A stretch of DNA of 64,000 nt from Candidatus Deferrimicrobiaceae bacterium (GTDB taxonomy: Bacteria > Desulfobacterota > Deferrimicrobia > Deferrimicrobiales > Deferrimicrobiaceae). The stretch covers positions 62,001 through 126,000 of the forward strand of contig DASXVV010000006.1 in assembly GCA_036504035.1 (NCBI GenBank), in the 5' to 3' direction. A model generated the notes under the pieces. It was not told where the DNA came from. It worked only from the letters and a program-made list of their open reading frames with translations, and searched no databases. The first letter of the stretch is position 1; the number at the start of each line of letters is the position of its first letter. The position numbers were made by a program, and so were the translations under genes. This document shows positions 16,643 to 26,761 of the stretch, piece after piece.

Positions 16643-17190
16643 TTTTTGACCCGACGAGTCCTGGCGGCAGGGGCCTCTATTTCGCGCGGGGGAATTTCTT
16701 TTCTGATCCTGGGACGGTTGACCTCGGATGAGAAAAGCAGTTTCGGAGGGAGTTCCTGGGCTCCGAGCATCTTGACCAGAAGTTCCATCCCTTCCGCGAT
16801 CACCTGAAGGTCCGTTGCCTTGAGCGATTCGAGGCCCATCAGCAGGAGCACCTGCGCCACCTCCGGGGTTTTCTCCGCCGTCTCCCTGCCGTCTTCGGTC
16901 AAAGCGACTGCAATTTCGCGCCGGTCCGTTTTCGACCGCGTACGCGTGACATACCCCCGTGCCTCCAACCGGTCGACGATACCTACGAGGGTCGAGGGAT
17001 GCAGGTACATCTGCCTCGCCAGGTCGGACAACCTAAGCGGCCCGGCGTCATCGAGTACTTTCATCGCCCAAAGTTGAGGCGATGTCAGGCCGGCGACCCG
17101 TTCCGACCGCTTTGAATATTCGTGCGTGACCTGCACGACCCGGCGCAGGTTGTCCACGACTTCCGCGATCGTCTTCTTTCTGCTCGTCAC
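16639..17190 (-). CDS. MarR-family transcriptional regulator
   Basis: A 183-residue protein from the GTG at 17190, which has GGAGG seven bases upstream; an ATG at 17226 would add 12 residues. The winged-helix core runs LTSPQLWAMKVLDDAGPLRLSDLARQMYLHPSTLVGIVDRLEARGYVTRTRSKTDRREIAVALTEDG, read here in pieces: recognition helix near HPSTLVGIVDRLE and wing DRREI. The last 45 residues are a basic tail. It is the first gene of a two-gene operon with the CLC transporter. A palindrome in its promoter suggests autorepression. Confidence 0.9.
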   Translation of the reverse strand: MTSRKKTIAEVVDNLRRVVQVTHEYSKRSERVAGLTSPQLWAMKVLDDAGPLRLSDLARQMYLHPSTLVGIVDRLEARGYVTRTRSKTDRREIAVALTEDGRETAEKTPEVAQVLLLMGLESLKATDLQVIAEGMELLVKMLGAQELPPKLLFSSEVNRPRIRKEIPPREIEAPAARTRRVKK

Positions 17191-17228
17191 CTTCCCGCCT
17201 CCACGCTTCCTGTTGTAACCGCCCATGC

Positions 17229-17255
17229 ATTATATTACGATACCAATAGTTGGTA
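17229..17255 (-). promoter_or_regulatory. marR promoter with overlapping operator palindrome
   Basis: On the minus strand a TATAAT -10 (17234-17229) lies just upstream of marR. Directly behind it is the perfect inverted repeat TACCAA-TAG-TTGGTA (17241-17255). MarR dimers usually bind such 15-20 bp palindromes over their own promoters, so this is a good autoregulatory operator candidate. Confidence 0.6.
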
Positions 17256-17318
17256 CACAAACTATCAACCGGTCAAGGTCGGGTCCACCCCTTCCTTTGG
17301 CTGGCACAGGGGGGGCTT

Positions 17319-17975
17319 ATGGAAAAGGCGACTCGTTTTTCGACCGCAATGGCAATGCTGGTAATTCTGAGTGTCGCTACGTTCGGGTGCGCGAAGAAGC
17401 AGACGATCCGGGCGAACGACACCACGTTGCCGAAGGCACCCGGGCAAACGACCGCGACGATGAACACACCGGGGGTGTCCACGAGAACTCCAGAAGGCGT
17501 CATCACCTCCGAGACGATTCGGCCGGGCAAGAACACACCCAATGCCAGTGCGGCGGTTCGGAAAGAACCGCCTTCCACGACCGCCAGTTCCACCACATCT
17601 ACCGTTTCCGGGGTGGCGGGTGCCGCCCTTACCCGGGAACAAGCATCTATCTTCAAGGATATCCACTTCGACTTCGATCAGTCGCTCATCCGCGAGGAGG
17701 ATAGACCCATCCTCCTCGGCATCGTCGAATATCTCCGGAAGACCTCGGGAGCCCGTCTCCTGATCGAAGGCCATTGCGACGAGCGGGGGACGGCCGAATA
17801 CAACATGGCGCTTGGGGAACGGCGGGCGACCAGCGCCCGGAAATACTTCGTCGCCTTGGGCATTCATGAAAACCTCCTTACGACGGTGAGCTTCGGGAAA
17901 GAAAAGCCGCTGGACTCCGGACACGATGAGGCCGCATGGGCGAAGAATCGCCGGGATCATTTTATCCGGAGATGA
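17319..17975 (+). CDS. pal: OmpA/Pal-type peptidoglycan-associated lipoprotein
   Basis: A 218-residue lipoprotein. The signal peptide ends in a lipobox-like VATFGC (Cys24). Then comes a Thr/Pro/Ser-rich linker (about 30-105) and an OmpA-like domain: IHFDFDQSLIREEDRPIL, LIEGHCDERGTAEYNMALGERRA and AWAKNRRDHF. These residues bind the diaminopimelate of peptidoglycan and tether the outer membrane. No tolB or tolQR is nearby, so it may be an extra copy rather than the Tol-Pal one. The long linker is unusual. Confidence 0.88.
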   Translation: MEKATRFSTAMAMLVILSVATFGCAKKQTIRANDTTLPKAPGQTTATMNTPGVSTRTPEGVITSETIRPGKNTPNASAAVRKEPPSTTASSTTSTVSGVAGAALTREQASIFKDIHFDFDQSLIREEDRPILLGIVEYLRKTSGARLLIEGHCDERGTAEYNMALGERRATSARKYFVALGIHENLLTTVSFGKEKPLDSGHDEAAWAKNRRDHFIRR

Positions 17976-18012
17976 CGGCGGGAATTCAGGGATTCAGACC
18001 GGGGGTGACGAA

Positions 18013-18222
18013 TTGAGAGCGACACTCGTCGTACGTGGGGTGATGTTCCTTTGCATGGTGATTACCAGTCTGTTCGGCCAAGGGCGGATCAACGAACGGG
18101 AGATGCTGCGGAAGTATGTGCGAACCCATTCCCTTCGATTTCGGAGAAGACCTCCCGTACCTTCTGCGATTGAGGAACAGACGGCGTACCGGAACACCAT
18201 CGCGCGGCGAACAGGCGAGTGA
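18013..18222 (+). CDS. Possible small membrane protein
   Basis: This open frame of about 69 residues starts at a TTG with a GGGGGTGA site before it. It shows one hydrophobic stretch (VRGVMFLCMVITSLFG) followed by a basic segment (LRKYVRTHSLRFRRRPP). It fills most of the 295-bp space between pal and the hydrolase. I recognise no family, and the frame may be fortuitous. Confidence 0.3.
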   Translation: MRATLVVRGVMFLCMVITSLFGQGRINEREMLRKYVRTHSLRFRRRPPVPSAIEEQTAYRNTIARRTGE

Positions 18223-18270
18223 TGCGACTGGAACCGGATTTTACAAGCCTTGAACCCTGGGAACAGAGAA

Positions 18271-20403
18271 ATGCAGCATCCTGAAACATCGGGGACCATC
18301 GGTTCGCAAAGGCGGGTTCGTTCCCACGGTCTGGAGCTGTTTGTCGGATTGGTTTCGCTCGGCCTGGTCGCCATCCTTCAACCCGAATACGCAGTCGGGC
18401 AAAGCATATTCATGAAATTGCTTTTCGCCCTGCTCTATCTGCCGCTCCTGGCCGCCATTGCCTTCGGAGTCCTCCGGATCGCCGGCAAACTTCCGACGTT
18501 GACCGCTTCGGTCATCCTCGGATCCTGGATCACGATCTCATGGTGCTTCTTCGGCCTGTTGTCAACGTTCCCGATCGAACCGTTCGGAACGAATCTTCCG
18601 ATAACCATTGCCGCATCCATGGCCGCCGGCGCTCTTGTATCCGCCGCTGTCTCCCTTGCAGGAAAGGCCACCCTGATGTTCCCGATGATCATGGCGATCA
18701 CTTTTCTGGGCATGGCGGCGCTGTTGAATGTCTCGTATTGGGTCTACAAAGCATTTGCGGGGAATCAGGAAGCGGCAATAGTCGAAATCCTCAGGGAGAA
18801 GCAAGCGGTCCCGGGGGTGCCGTTTCCGGGAGACCCGGGGAGTTACCCGGTCAAGACCCTGACCTACGGAACCGGCACCGACCGACACCGACCTGAATAT
18901 GGAGCCGGGGTCTCGATCCGTACCCGGACGGTCAGTGGCTCTCCTTTCGTTCCTGCCCAGTGGTCCATCGCACGAACCGGCTACTGGGGATTCGATGAGA
19001 CGGCGCTCCCGATCAATGGGAGAGTCTGGTACCCCGAGGGCAAGGGACCCTTCCCGCTGGTCCTGATCGTTCACGGGATGTGCGGCATGACCACCTTCTC
19101 GGATGGCGGGTTCGCATACCTTGGCGAGTTGCTCGCAAGTCGGGGCTATATCGTCGCTTCCGTCGACGAGAATTTCCTGAACCCGGGCGGGTACCGGTAC
19201 GGGGAGTTTTCGGAATCGGACATCGACGCCAGGGGATGGCTCCTGCTTCAGCATCTCAAGGTTTGGGAGCTGTGGAACCGGGACCCGGGAAGCGGGTTCC
19301 ACGGCAAGGTCGACATGGATCGGATTGCGCTGATCGGGCACTCCCGCGGGGGCGAGGCGATCGCGGCTGCCGCGGCTTTCAACCGAATGGGCAGGTACCC
19401 GCGGAACGGCAATATCCCCTTCGATTTCCACTTCGGGATTCGCACGCTGATCGCGTTCGCACCGAGCGACATCACGCAATCCCGTTATGAACGATCGACC
19501 CCGTCGAAGATCGAGAACGTGAACTACCTGCTTCTCGAAGGAACGCACGACAGGCAGGTTCCAAGCGTCATCGGGGCCAGGGTTTTCCAAAGAGTCCGGT
19601 TCACCGATCCCGACCGGCACTACATGAAGTCGGCTCTCTATATCGGCGGCGCCAACCACAGCCAGTTCAATTCCGACTGGGGAATCTACGATCTCTCCTT
19701 CCCGACGCGGGTGCTCACCGACATGAGCGCACAACTGGGCGCGTCCGACCAGCGTGACATCGCGAAAACCTGCGTCTCGGCTTTTCTCGATGCGACCCTT
19801 AAAGGGGATGAACGTTACATCCCGCTGTTTCGGGATTATCGCCTGATGCAGGGTTGGCTTCCCAAGACCACATACGTCAGCCGGTACGAGGATTCGGGAT
19901 TTCGCCCCATCGCGGATTTCGACGAGGATATCGATCTATCGACAACCACTATCCCCGGCGGGACGATCAGCGGCGAGGGACTGACTCAATGGCGGGAACA
20001 GGACATCGATCTTCGCGGGACGCGCAACATCGTGGAGGGGATGATGCCTTCCGATCGCCTGATGTTTTCGATCGCGTTTCCGGACACGACCACCAGCCCT
20101 GAAATCAGCGTAATTCTTACCGATCGAAACGGACAAAGCGCGAGTCTGCCATTGTCGAGGATATTCCCGGTCAAACCCGCTCAGCGTTACTCGTTGACCC
20201 GCCTCGGCTTCCTCGAAAAGCCCTCGCAAGTGCTGATCCTTCAGACGGTTTCGATCCCGCTGGCACGGTTCATGATGTCCAATCCCCGCCTGGATCTCGC
20301 CTGCATCCAGAGGATCGATTTCAAGCTGGACCCGAACCATCGCGGGAGAATCCTGTTGGACGATATCGGCGTCGACATCGGGAAGGACATTCCCGCCGCA
20401 TGA
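18271..20403 (+). CDS. Membrane-anchored alpha/beta hydrolase of unknown substrate
   Basis: A 710-residue protein. The N-terminal 180 residues hold four to five hydrophobic segments (for example LELFVGLVSLGLVAIL and FPMIMAITFLGMAALLN). The rest is an alpha/beta hydrolase: PLVLIVHGMCGM (oxyanion region), nucleophile elbow GHSRGGE, and a late GGANHSQF His. This resembles cutinase/PET-hydrolase or chlorophyllase-like lipases fused to a membrane domain, followed by a C-terminal beta-rich region of about 200 residues. The substrate is unknown; ester or acyl groups are likely. The ATG at 18271 was preferred over a TTG at 18250. Confidence 0.75.
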   Translation: MQHPETSGTIGSQRRVRSHGLELFVGLVSLGLVAILQPEYAVGQSIFMKLLFALLYLPLLAAIAFGVLRIAGKLPTLTASVILGSWITISWCFFGLLSTFPIEPFGTNLPITIAASMAAGALVSAAVSLAGKATLMFPMIMAITFLGMAALLNVSYWVYKAFAGNQEAAIVEILREKQAVPGVPFPGDPGSYPVKTLTYGTGTDRHRPEYGAGVSIRTRTVSGSPFVPAQWSIARTGYWGFDETALPINGRVWYPEGKGPFPLVLIVHGMCGMTTFSDGGFAYLGELLASRGYIVASVDENFLNPGGYRYGEFSESDIDARGWLLLQHLKVWELWNRDPGSGFHGKVDMDRIALIGHSRGGEAIAAAAAFNRMGRYPRNGNIPFDFHFGIRTLIAFAPSDITQSRYERSTPSKIENVNYLLLEGTHDRQVPSVIGARVFQRVRFTDPDRHYMKSALYIGGANHSQFNSDWGIYDLSFPTRVLTDMSAQLGASDQRDIAKTCVSAFLDATLKGDERYIPLFRDYRLMQGWLPKTTYVSRYEDSGFRPIADFDEDIDLSTTTIPGGTISGEGLTQWREQDIDLRGTRNIVEGMMPSDRLMFSIAFPDTTTSPEISVILTDRNGQSASLPLSRIFPVKPAQRYSLTRLGFLEKPSQVLILQTVSIPLARFMMSNPRLDLACIQRIDFKLDPNHRGRILLDDIGVDIGKDIPAA

Positions 20404-20424
20404 CAGGATTTTTCCCTGGAAAGG

Positions 20425-20462
20425 AAAAGGCCGGGGGGCGAACGCCCTTCCGGCCTTTTTCG
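20425..20462. terminator. Bidirectional rho-independent terminator
   Basis: AAAAGGCCGG (20425-20434) pairs with CCGGCCTTTTT (20450-20460), giving a GC-rich stem flanked by A and T runs. It lies between the convergent hydrolase and deoxyhypusine-synthase-like genes and can end both. Confidence 0.85.
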
Positions 20463-20482
20463 TTCGTCGTCGCGTGTGCGTC

Positions 20483-21592
20483 TTACTTCTTCTTCGCCTT
20501 TTTCGCCTCGCGCGACAGGTAGGCCTTCTGCAGCGCCAGATAGAGCTCTTCGCGCTGGTCGTAGAGCCGCTTCAAGGGCCGCTTCTTGGAGCGCGTCAAC
20601 ACGTAGGCCGTGAGCAGCGGCAGCGCGATGGTCGTGTCGAGGTAGCACACGACGGCGTCGGGGAGGTTGTCGGGGTCGACCTTGCCCCACGACACCGCCT
20701 CGGACGGCGTCGCGCCCGAGAGGCCGCCTGTGTCGGGACGGGCGTCGGTAACTTGGAGGAAGTAGTCGTGCCCCTTCTCGTCGAGGCCGAGCACCTCTTG
20801 AATCTGCGGCTCGGTCTGAAGCATGAAGTTCTTGGGAGATCCGCCGCCCAAGATAAAGACTGCGCTCTTGCCCTTCTTTTTCGCCGCGTAGACGATCGCC
20901 GCGGTCTCGTTGACATCGCGGGAGACGTCGATCTTGACGCCCTTGCCCTTGAGCGCCATCGCCGCGACGTTCATGCCGATGGAGGAGTCGCCCGGCGACG
21001 AGGTGTAGACCGGCACGCCGTAGCGATATGCCGCGGCCAGCACGCTGACCTCGCCCAACCCCAGCGCCTTCTCTCGCTCGGCCAGGTACCTCCCCATACG
21101 GTGGTGGAACTCGGCGGTGCCCATCTCGGCCTGGAACTCGTCGGCCTCGAGCACCTTCCGGAAGAAGGCGTCGGTGTCGAGCAGCACCTCATAGGAAAAC
21201 AGGATGTCGTAGATGCGGACGACGCCCTCGTCGCGCAGCACCCGGTCGTCGGTGAAGGGCGACCCGGCGTGGAGCTGCATGCCGAGCGCGAAGTGCGCGT
21301 CGTGGTACAGATTGGCGCCGGTGGAGATGATCCAGTCGAGCGCGCCCGCCTTGATGAGCGGCACCACGCACGAGGCGCCGAGCCCCGCGGGCGTCAGCGC
21401 GCCGGTCAGCGACACGCCGACGGTCACGTCGGGGCGAAGCATCTTCTGCGTGAGCAGCCGCGCCCCTTCGCGCAGACGTCCCGCGTTATAGGCGAGGAAA
21501 AAGGTGTCGATCAGGTCGGCGGCCTTCTCCCCCGCACCGATCGGCGGCGGCAGGATGCGCGCGCCCTTCAAATACTTCGACGTCTTGGCCAT
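20483..21592 (-). CDS. Deoxyhypusine-synthase-like protein
   Basis: A 369-residue protein of the deoxyhypusine synthase family. It has [42 protein letters not shown] and the [11 protein letters not shown] segment. In the eukaryotic enzyme the Lys of SWGK forms the covalent intermediate with the aminobutyl group of spermidine; here it is Lys304. Bacteria lack eIF5A, so the substrate is unclear: a homospermidine-type synthesis or another polyamine transfer is likely. The C-terminal Lys-rich tail (REAKKAKKK) is odd. It is probably the last gene after the lipoprotein, 44 bp apart. Confidence 0.85.
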   Translation of the reverse strand: MAKTSKYLKGARILPPPIGAGEKAADLIDTFFLAYNAGRLREGARLLTQKMLRPDVTVGVSLTGALTPAGLGASCVVPLIKAGALDWIISTGANLYHDAHFALGMQLHAGSPFTDDRVLRDEGVVRIYDILFSYEVLLDTDAFFRKVLEADEFQAEMGTAEFHHRMGRYLAEREKALGLGEVSVLAAAYRYGVPVYTSSPGDSSIGMNVAAMALKGKGVKIDVSRDVNETAAIVYAAKKKGKSAVFILGGGSPKNFMLQTEPQIQEVLGLDEKGHDYFLQVTDARPDTGGLSGATPSEAVSWGKVDPDNLPDAVVCYLDTTIALPLLTAYVLTRSKKRPLKRLYDQREELYLALQKAYLSREAKKAKKK

Positions 21593-21635
21593 TACGTTCG
21601 TTACCCTCCCGATCGGGTGCCTCTTGCGGCGCCCC

Positions 21636-22664
21636 TTAGTCTTCCGGTACCAGCAGGAACTTGGCGGCGATCTCTTCGGACAGCGTGGCGCCGTCGAAGG
21701 AAGCGGTCGCCGTGTAGGTCACCCGGCTGTCGGTCTGGATCTCGCGCCCGGAGATGATGTCGACGGCGCTGCGGAAGTTGCCGGCTGCGCTCGTCTTCGA
21801 GGTGTACTGCCCGGGCAGCTTGACGCCGAAATCCTCGAGCCGCTCGGTCAGAAGCTCGGGCGAGAGCCGGGACTCGCCGGCATATTTCCCGGCCGCGTTG
21901 AGGAAATGCTTCCCGTGGCTCACTTCGAATCCTTCATAGGCCAGCTCGGTCTTGACCTGCATGGGGCCCAGGTCGACGCTGGGGCCGACGAAGGGCAGCA
22001 GGAAATCCTTCTCCTCGATGGCCCGGTATTCCCTGGTGAGTTTCCGGCCCGCCAGCCGCGTAAACGGCTTGGTGTAGAGATCCTGCATCTGCGCCAGGTA
22101 GCCCTCGAGCCGGAACGTCTTGCCGAGGATGTCGCCCGCGGGGCTGTCCTTGACCGTCGCCATCCAGTCGCGCCAGGCCTTGGCCATCTCGGTGCAATCG
22201 GCCTTCCCGGTATTCGTGTCGAGCGTGAAATAGAAGGTCTCGGGCGGGGAGAGCCGGCGGAACGGCGCGTCGACGAACTTGCCGTCCTGCAGGATCTTCG
22301 CGGCGGACTCGCGGATCTCGATCCGGGCGATGCCGTCCTTGACGCTCTTGACGGTCTGGACCGCCGTGAGCTCGAGCCCCAGCGAACGGTTCCGGACGGT
22401 CTCCTTGCCGTCGGCCGCGCGCAGCGTCCGACGGACCTCGCCCGTGGAGACGAATCGGCCCTTCCACGAGTTGCCTTCTTCCAGATGGAGCGTGACCCCG
22501 ATCTCGGTCGGCAGCTCTCCCTTGCCGTGCTTCGCCGCTTTCGCGGCGTTGTCGCAGGCGGCGCCCTTGTGGCGCATGCAGGCACATCCCGACGCGAGCA
22601 GCGACATTCCGGCGATCAACGACACCAACACCGTCGATACGGAAAACGGACGAACGTTGCGCAT
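21636..22664 (-). CDS. Lipoprotein of unknown function
   Basis: A 342-residue lipoprotein with a good lipobox (LLASGC, Cys27) and a second Cys-rich start ([13 protein letters not shown]). The mature part is mixed alpha/beta with repeated basic strands (for example [23 protein letters not shown]). No family is recognised. It is divergent from the NifA-like regulator across 60 bp and precedes the deoxyhypusine-synthase-like gene on the same strand. Confidence 0.8.
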   Translation of the reverse strand: MRNVRPFSVSTVLVSLIAGMSLLASGCACMRHKGAACDNAAKAAKHGKGELPTEIGVTLHLEEGNSWKGRFVSTGEVRRTLRAADGKETVRNRSLGLELTAVQTVKSVKDGIARIEIRESAAKILQDGKFVDAPFRRLSPPETFYFTLDTNTGKADCTEMAKAWRDWMATVKDSPAGDILGKTFRLEGYLAQMQDLYTKPFTRLAGRKLTREYRAIEEKDFLLPFVGPSVDLGPMQVKTELAYEGFEVSHGKHFLNAAGKYAGESRLSPELLTERLEDFGVKLPGQYTSKTSAAGNFRSAVDIISGREIQTDSRVTYTATASFDGATLSEEIAAKFLLVPED

Positions 22665-22688
22665 GCGGCACCTCCGGGCGTTTCGAGT

Positions 22689-22718
22689 TTGACCGCATTA
22701 TATAACGCAGGCCATAAT
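22689..22718 (+). promoter_or_regulatory. Sigma-70-type promoter of the NifA-like activator
   Basis: TTGACC (22689-22694) and CATAAT (22713-22718) are 18 bp apart. The ATG follows six bases after the -10, and no ribosome site is visible, so a leaderless transcript is expected. Confidence 0.55.
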
Positions 22719-22724
22719 CACGGG

Positions 22725-24347
22725 ATGAACGATTACCGATTTACCGCCAGCGCCGATCTCACCGCCATCCACGAAGTCGCCAAGTTGCTCGCATCCACCC
22801 GGAACCTGGAGCGCGCCCTCGGGACGACGCTGCGCACCCTCCAGAGTCTCCTCGGGTTCGACCGGGCCGCTCTCCTTTTCCCCGACCCCGCGACGCGCGA
22901 GCTCCGCATGGAGGCGAGCGTCGGCTATTCCCGCGAGGAAGCCGAACGCGCGCATTACGTCTGGGGCGAAGGGATCGTCGGCAAAACGGTCAAGACCGGA
23001 AGCCCCATCGTCATCCCCGACGTGCGCCAGGAGCCGATGTTCCTCGACAAGACAGGCGTTCACGCCGATTCTCCCGAGCCGGTCGCCTACCTCTCGGTTC
23101 CCATCAAGATCGGCAACGAGGTGCTGGGCGTTCTTACCGCCACCCGCATCGGCCGCCTGGGGACGCAGGCGCTCGAGGGCGATACGCGCACGCTGGTGAT
23201 CGTCGGCTACCTCATCGGGCAGGCGATGAAGCTGAACACCGCCTTCGAGCGGCTGCAGGAGGAGTTCCAGCGGCAGCGGCAGGAGTTCGAGAAGACCATC
23301 CGCAAGACCTACCGGATCGAGAACATCATCGGGCAGAGCAAGCGGATGCAGGAGGTGTTCGCCTCGGTCGTCAGCGTCGCGGCCTCCCGCGCCACGGTGC
23401 TGCTCCGGGGCGAGAGCGGCACGGGCAAGGAGATGATCGCCCGCGCGATCCACCTGGCGGGCAAGCGCGCCGAGCGACCGATGATCACCGTCAACTGCGC
23501 CGCGCTGCCCGAGACGCTGCTCGAGTCCGAGCTGTTCGGCCACAAAAAGGGCGCGTTCACGGGCGCGGTCGAGGAACGCAAGGGGCGTTTCGAGGAAGCC
23601 TCCGGCGGAACCATCTTCCTTGACGAGATCGGCGACATCCCGGTGCCCACGCAGGTCAAGCTGTTGCGCGTCCTCCAGGAACGCAAGTTCGAGCGGCTGG
23701 GCGAGAACCGCACGATCGCCGTCGACGTGCGCATCATCGCGGCCACCAACGCCGACCTCGAGAAGATGGTCGAGGAGGGGCGTTTCCGGGAAGACCTCTA
23801 CTACCGGCTCAACGTCATCCCGCTGTTCCTGCCGCCGCTGCGCGACCGGCGCGAGGACATCCTCCCTTTGCTCGAGCATTTCATCGAGCGCTTCAACCGG
23901 GAGCACGGGAAGAACATCTCTTTCTCGCCCGACGCCATCGAGCTGCTGCTCGACTACCGGTGGCCGGGCAACGTCCGCGAGCTCGAGAACCTCGTCGAGC
24001 GCACGGTGGTCATGGCCCGCGCCCCCGTCGTCCAGGCGGCGGATCTTCCGCGCGGGGTCCGGACCTATCGGGCCGGCACGATCCTAACGACCATTGCGCC
24101 GCCGCCCGAGGCCGCCACCGAAGCCGCGCAGGCGGGAACGGCCGCCCAGGCCCCGAAGGGCCACCCGCCCGCCTCGCGCGCCGCTTATCTGAAGGATATG
24201 GAAAAGGAAGAGTTGCGCCAGGCGCTCGACAACGCCGGCTGGGTCATCGCCCGCGCCGCGAAGCTGCTCGGCTGGACGCCGCGACAAGTGGGCTACAAGA
24301 TGAAGAAGCACGCCCTCGCCTCGCCCTGGAAAAAGCCGGGCGACTAG
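22725..24347 (+). CDS. NifA-like sigma-54 activator (GAF-AAA+-HTH)
   Basis: A 540-residue enhancer-binding protein. It has a GAF sensor (about 10-185), a coiled linker, and an AAA+ domain with Walker A GESGTGKE and the sigma-54 contact loop GAFTGA (about 276-281), WPGNVRELENL, then an Ala/Pro linker. The C-terminal helix-turn-helix, AKLLGWTPRQVGYKMKKHAL, matches the NifA type (TPRQVGY). NifA proteins bind TGT-N10-ACA. Exactly such a site, with a -24/-12 promoter, lies 2.4 kb downstream before porin-amtB-glnB, so control of ammonium uptake is likely. No nif genes are visible. NifA itself is assigned by HTH similarity only. Confidence 0.88.
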   Translation: MNDYRFTASADLTAIHEVAKLLASTRNLERALGTTLRTLQSLLGFDRAALLFPDPATRELRMEASVGYSREEAERAHYVWGEGIVGKTVKTGSPIVIPDVRQEPMFLDKTGVHADSPEPVAYLSVPIKIGNEVLGVLTATRIGRLGTQALEGDTRTLVIVGYLIGQAMKLNTAFERLQEEFQRQRQEFEKTIRKTYRIENIIGQSKRMQEVFASVVSVAASRATVLLRGESGTGKEMIARAIHLAGKRAERPMITVNCAALPETLLESELFGHKKGAFTGAVEERKGRFEEASGGTIFLDEIGDIPVPTQVKLLRVLQERKFERLGENRTIAVDVRIIAATNADLEKMVEEGRFREDLYYRLNVIPLFLPPLRDRREDILPLLEHFIERFNREHGKNISFSPDAIELLLDYRWPGNVRELENLVERTVVMARAPVVQAADLPRGVRTYRAGTILTTIAPPPEAATEAAQAGTAAQAPKGHPPASRAAYLKDMEKEELRQALDNAGWVIARAAKLLGWTPRQVGYKMKKHALASPWKKPGD

Positions 24348-26761
24348 GGCGACACGATCCCCATCGCCTCGCGGATCTTCCGGACCAGCGCCGCGGGCCG
24401 GAACGGCTTCTGGAGATACCCCCGCCCCTTTCCCATCGCCCCCTGCTGCGCGACCGACTCCTCGGTGTAGCCCGACATCAGCACGATCCCGACGCCCGGG
24501 CACATCTCCTCGATCCGGTCGGCCATCTCGCAGCCGCCCAGCCGCGGCATCACGATATCGGACAGGACGAGGCGGATCTCTCCGAGGTGCTGCTTCGCGA
24601 GCTCGACCCCCTCGACGCCGTCCGCCGCCACGAGTACCCGGTACCCGGCCTGCTCGAGCGATTCGCGCACCAGCCGGCGGACCGCTTCCTCGTCCTCGAC
24701 GACAAGCAGCAGCTCACCACGGACGGGCATCGCCTCGGCCGGTTTCTCGATTTTTCCGACGCCGACGTCCCCCGTGACCGAAGGCAGGTAGATCCGGAAG
24801 GTCGCCCCGTTCCCGGGTGAGCTCTCGACGAGGACGTGCCCTCCGCTCTGCTGGACGATCCCGTAGGTCGTCGACAGCCCCAGCCCGGTTCCTTTTCCCT
24901 TTTCCTTGGTCGTGAAGAAGGGTTCGAAGATGTGCTCGCGGGTCTCGTCGTCCATGCCGATCCCGGTGTCGGACACGCTGAGGAGCACGGCGGGGAGCGG
25001 CATCCCGATACCGGATTCCAGCAGGCCGGCATGGTCCTCGACGCCCACGGCCGAGGTCTCGACGATGAGGCGCCCCCCGTCGGGCATCGCGTCGCGCGCA
25101 TTGACCGCCAGGTTCACGAGCACCTGCTCCAGCTGACCCGGATCGATCAGGATGTTCGGGATGCCGGCCTGCGTGCGCGTCTCGAGCTCGATATCCTCCC
25201 CGATCAGCCGCTGGAGCATCTTGTCCATGTCGCGCACGACGTCGTTCAGGTTGACCACCCTGGGCTGGAGCATCTGCCTGCGGCTGAAGGCCAGGAGCTG
25301 CCCGGTCAGCGACGCGGCGCGCTCGCCCGCCTTGTTGATCTCCTCGATATCGTGCCGGTTCGGGTTGCGCGGGTCGAGGCGGCCGAGCAGAAGCTCGCAA
25401 TAACCGAGGATCGCCGTCAGCAGGTTGTTGAAATCGTGGGCGACGCCGCCGGCCAATCGTCCGACCGCCTCCATCTTCTGGGCCTGGAGAAGCTGATCCT
25501 CAAGTCGCTTGCGCGCGGTCAGGTCGGTCAGCGATCCGGCGATACGGACCGGTTGCCCCGCCTCGTCGAACAGGCAGGTCCCCCGCCCCTGGACCCAGCG
25601 GTAACTGCCGTCCTTGTGCAACAGGCGATACTCGGTGTCGATGTGACGGTTACGGCCGCCCGTCAGGTCGGCCAGCGCCGCGGTGACGCGGTCGAAATCG
25701 TCGGGGTGGATCCGGCTCGACCACGCATCGACGTTGTATTCGACCTCGCGCTCGGCGTACCCCATCATCTCGAGGCAACGCTCGGAGAAATGCATCTCGC
25801 CCGTGCGGACGTTCCAGTCCCAGATGCCGTCGTTCGAACCACGAACCGCCAGCGCATAACGCTCTTCACTTTCGCGTAGCGCCTCGTCGGACCGCAGGCG
25901 GTCGGCCAGTGCGCGGTGCTCGGTCTCGGTGAGTTGCCGAGCGATCGCCTCCCGGGCCGTCTCCAGCCGGGCGACGATCTCCTGGTCGAAGATCCGCAGG
26001 ATGCCCACCACGGCCCAGGCCATGACGACGGCAAAAAACGTGCGGAACAGGTGGACGGGCACGTGCATCTGAACCAGAAAAGTATCGACATTCAGCAGGT
26101 TCGCTGGGAAAAAAGCCGCATTGGCCCGGATGCAGCCGCAGAAGAAAGCCCAGGCCAACGTTGCGCCGGCCGCGCCCAGGAAATACCTACGGCTGCCGAG
26201 CGGTTGGAGTTCCGTGCGATTCGCCAGGTAATAGCGGTAGAAGCCGGCCGCCGACAGCACCCCGCCCGGGAAGCGGACCAGGTAGCCGACGAGGACATTC
26301 GAAGTGACCCAGGGAAACGCCGACGGGACGGATAAGGCGGCGATCGCCGCGAAGAGCAGCGGCATCAGCCAGGCCGGCAGCGTGCGCCCCACGAGTCCCA
26401 GCAGGCGGCGGCCGAATTCGAACAGGAAGGCGTAGGAGACGTAGGTGAGGAGCTGCGCAACGCGGAAGAGCGCTTCGTTCCGGCCGTGGATGACGGTCCA
26501 CATGTCGATGAAATCGGCCGGCGCGTGGATGAGCGCGTAAGCGACGTAGAGCCACAGGACGCCGGCAAGCGAGTGGCGGCTGCCCTTGTGCGGTTGGACC
26601 CAGATCGCGATGCCCATGATGGCGAACGCCATCCCGTACACAAGGTACACCAACTCGGGATTTCGGCCGACCCAATCATAGAACGGATTCACGCTGCCTC
26701 CGAAGTCCTCTCGGGCCTCATATTCCTCATCGGAATAATAAACGATTTCCTTCAGCAACAT
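24344..26761 (-). CDS. Membrane hybrid histidine kinase (multi-TM-PAS-HisKA-HATPase-REC)
   Basis: An 805-residue protein. The N-terminal 260 residues hold about seven hydrophobic helices (for example [18 protein letters not shown] and [18 protein letters not shown]). A coiled segment and a PAS domain with PAC follow (about 300-430, [17 protein letters not shown]). HisKA has VAHDFNNLL with phospho-His442, then HATPase boxes ([26 protein letters not shown]) and a C-terminal receiver (LVLSDIVMP). It likely phosphorylates its own receiver, with another output protein. It converges with the NifA-like gene (4-bp overlap), so the two may belong to one pathway. The ATG at 26761 lacks a clear ribosome site. 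Confidence 0.88.
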   Translation of the reverse strand: MLLKEIVYYSDEEYEAREDFGGSVNPFYDWVGRNPELVYLVYGMAFAIMGIAIWVQPHKGSRHSLAGVLWLYVAYALIHAPADFIDMWTVIHGRNEALFRVAQLLTYVSYAFLFEFGRRLLGLVGRTLPAWLMPLLFAAIAALSVPSAFPWVTSNVLVGYLVRFPGGVLSAAGFYRYYLANRTELQPLGSRRYFLGAAGATLAWAFFCGCIRANAAFFPANLLNVDTFLVQMHVPVHLFRTFFAVVMAWAVVGILRIFDQEIVARLETAREAIARQLTETEHRALADRLRSDEALRESEERYALAVRGSNDGIWDWNVRTGEMHFSERCLEMMGYAEREVEYNVDAWSSRIHPDDFDRVTAALADLTGGRNRHIDTEYRLLHKDGSYRWVQGRGTCLFDEAGQPVRIAGSLTDLTARKRLEDQLLQAQKMEAVGRLAGGVAHDFNNLLTAILGYCELLLGRLDPRNPNRHDIEEINKAGERAASLTGQLLAFSRRQMLQPRVVNLNDVVRDMDKMLQRLIGEDIELETRTQAGIPNILIDPGQLEQVLVNLAVNARDAMPDGGRLIVETSAVGVEDHAGLLESGIGMPLPAVLLSVSDTGIGMDDETREHIFEPFFTTKEKGKGTGLGLSTTYGIVQQSGGHVLVESSPGNGATFRIYLPSVTGDVGVGKIEKPAEAMPVRGELLLVVEDEEAVRRLVRESLEQAGYRVLVAADGVEGVELAKQHLGEIRLVLSDIVMPRLGGCEMADRIEEMCPGVGIVLMSGYTEESVAQQGAMGKGRGYLQKPFRPAALVRKIREAMGIVSP

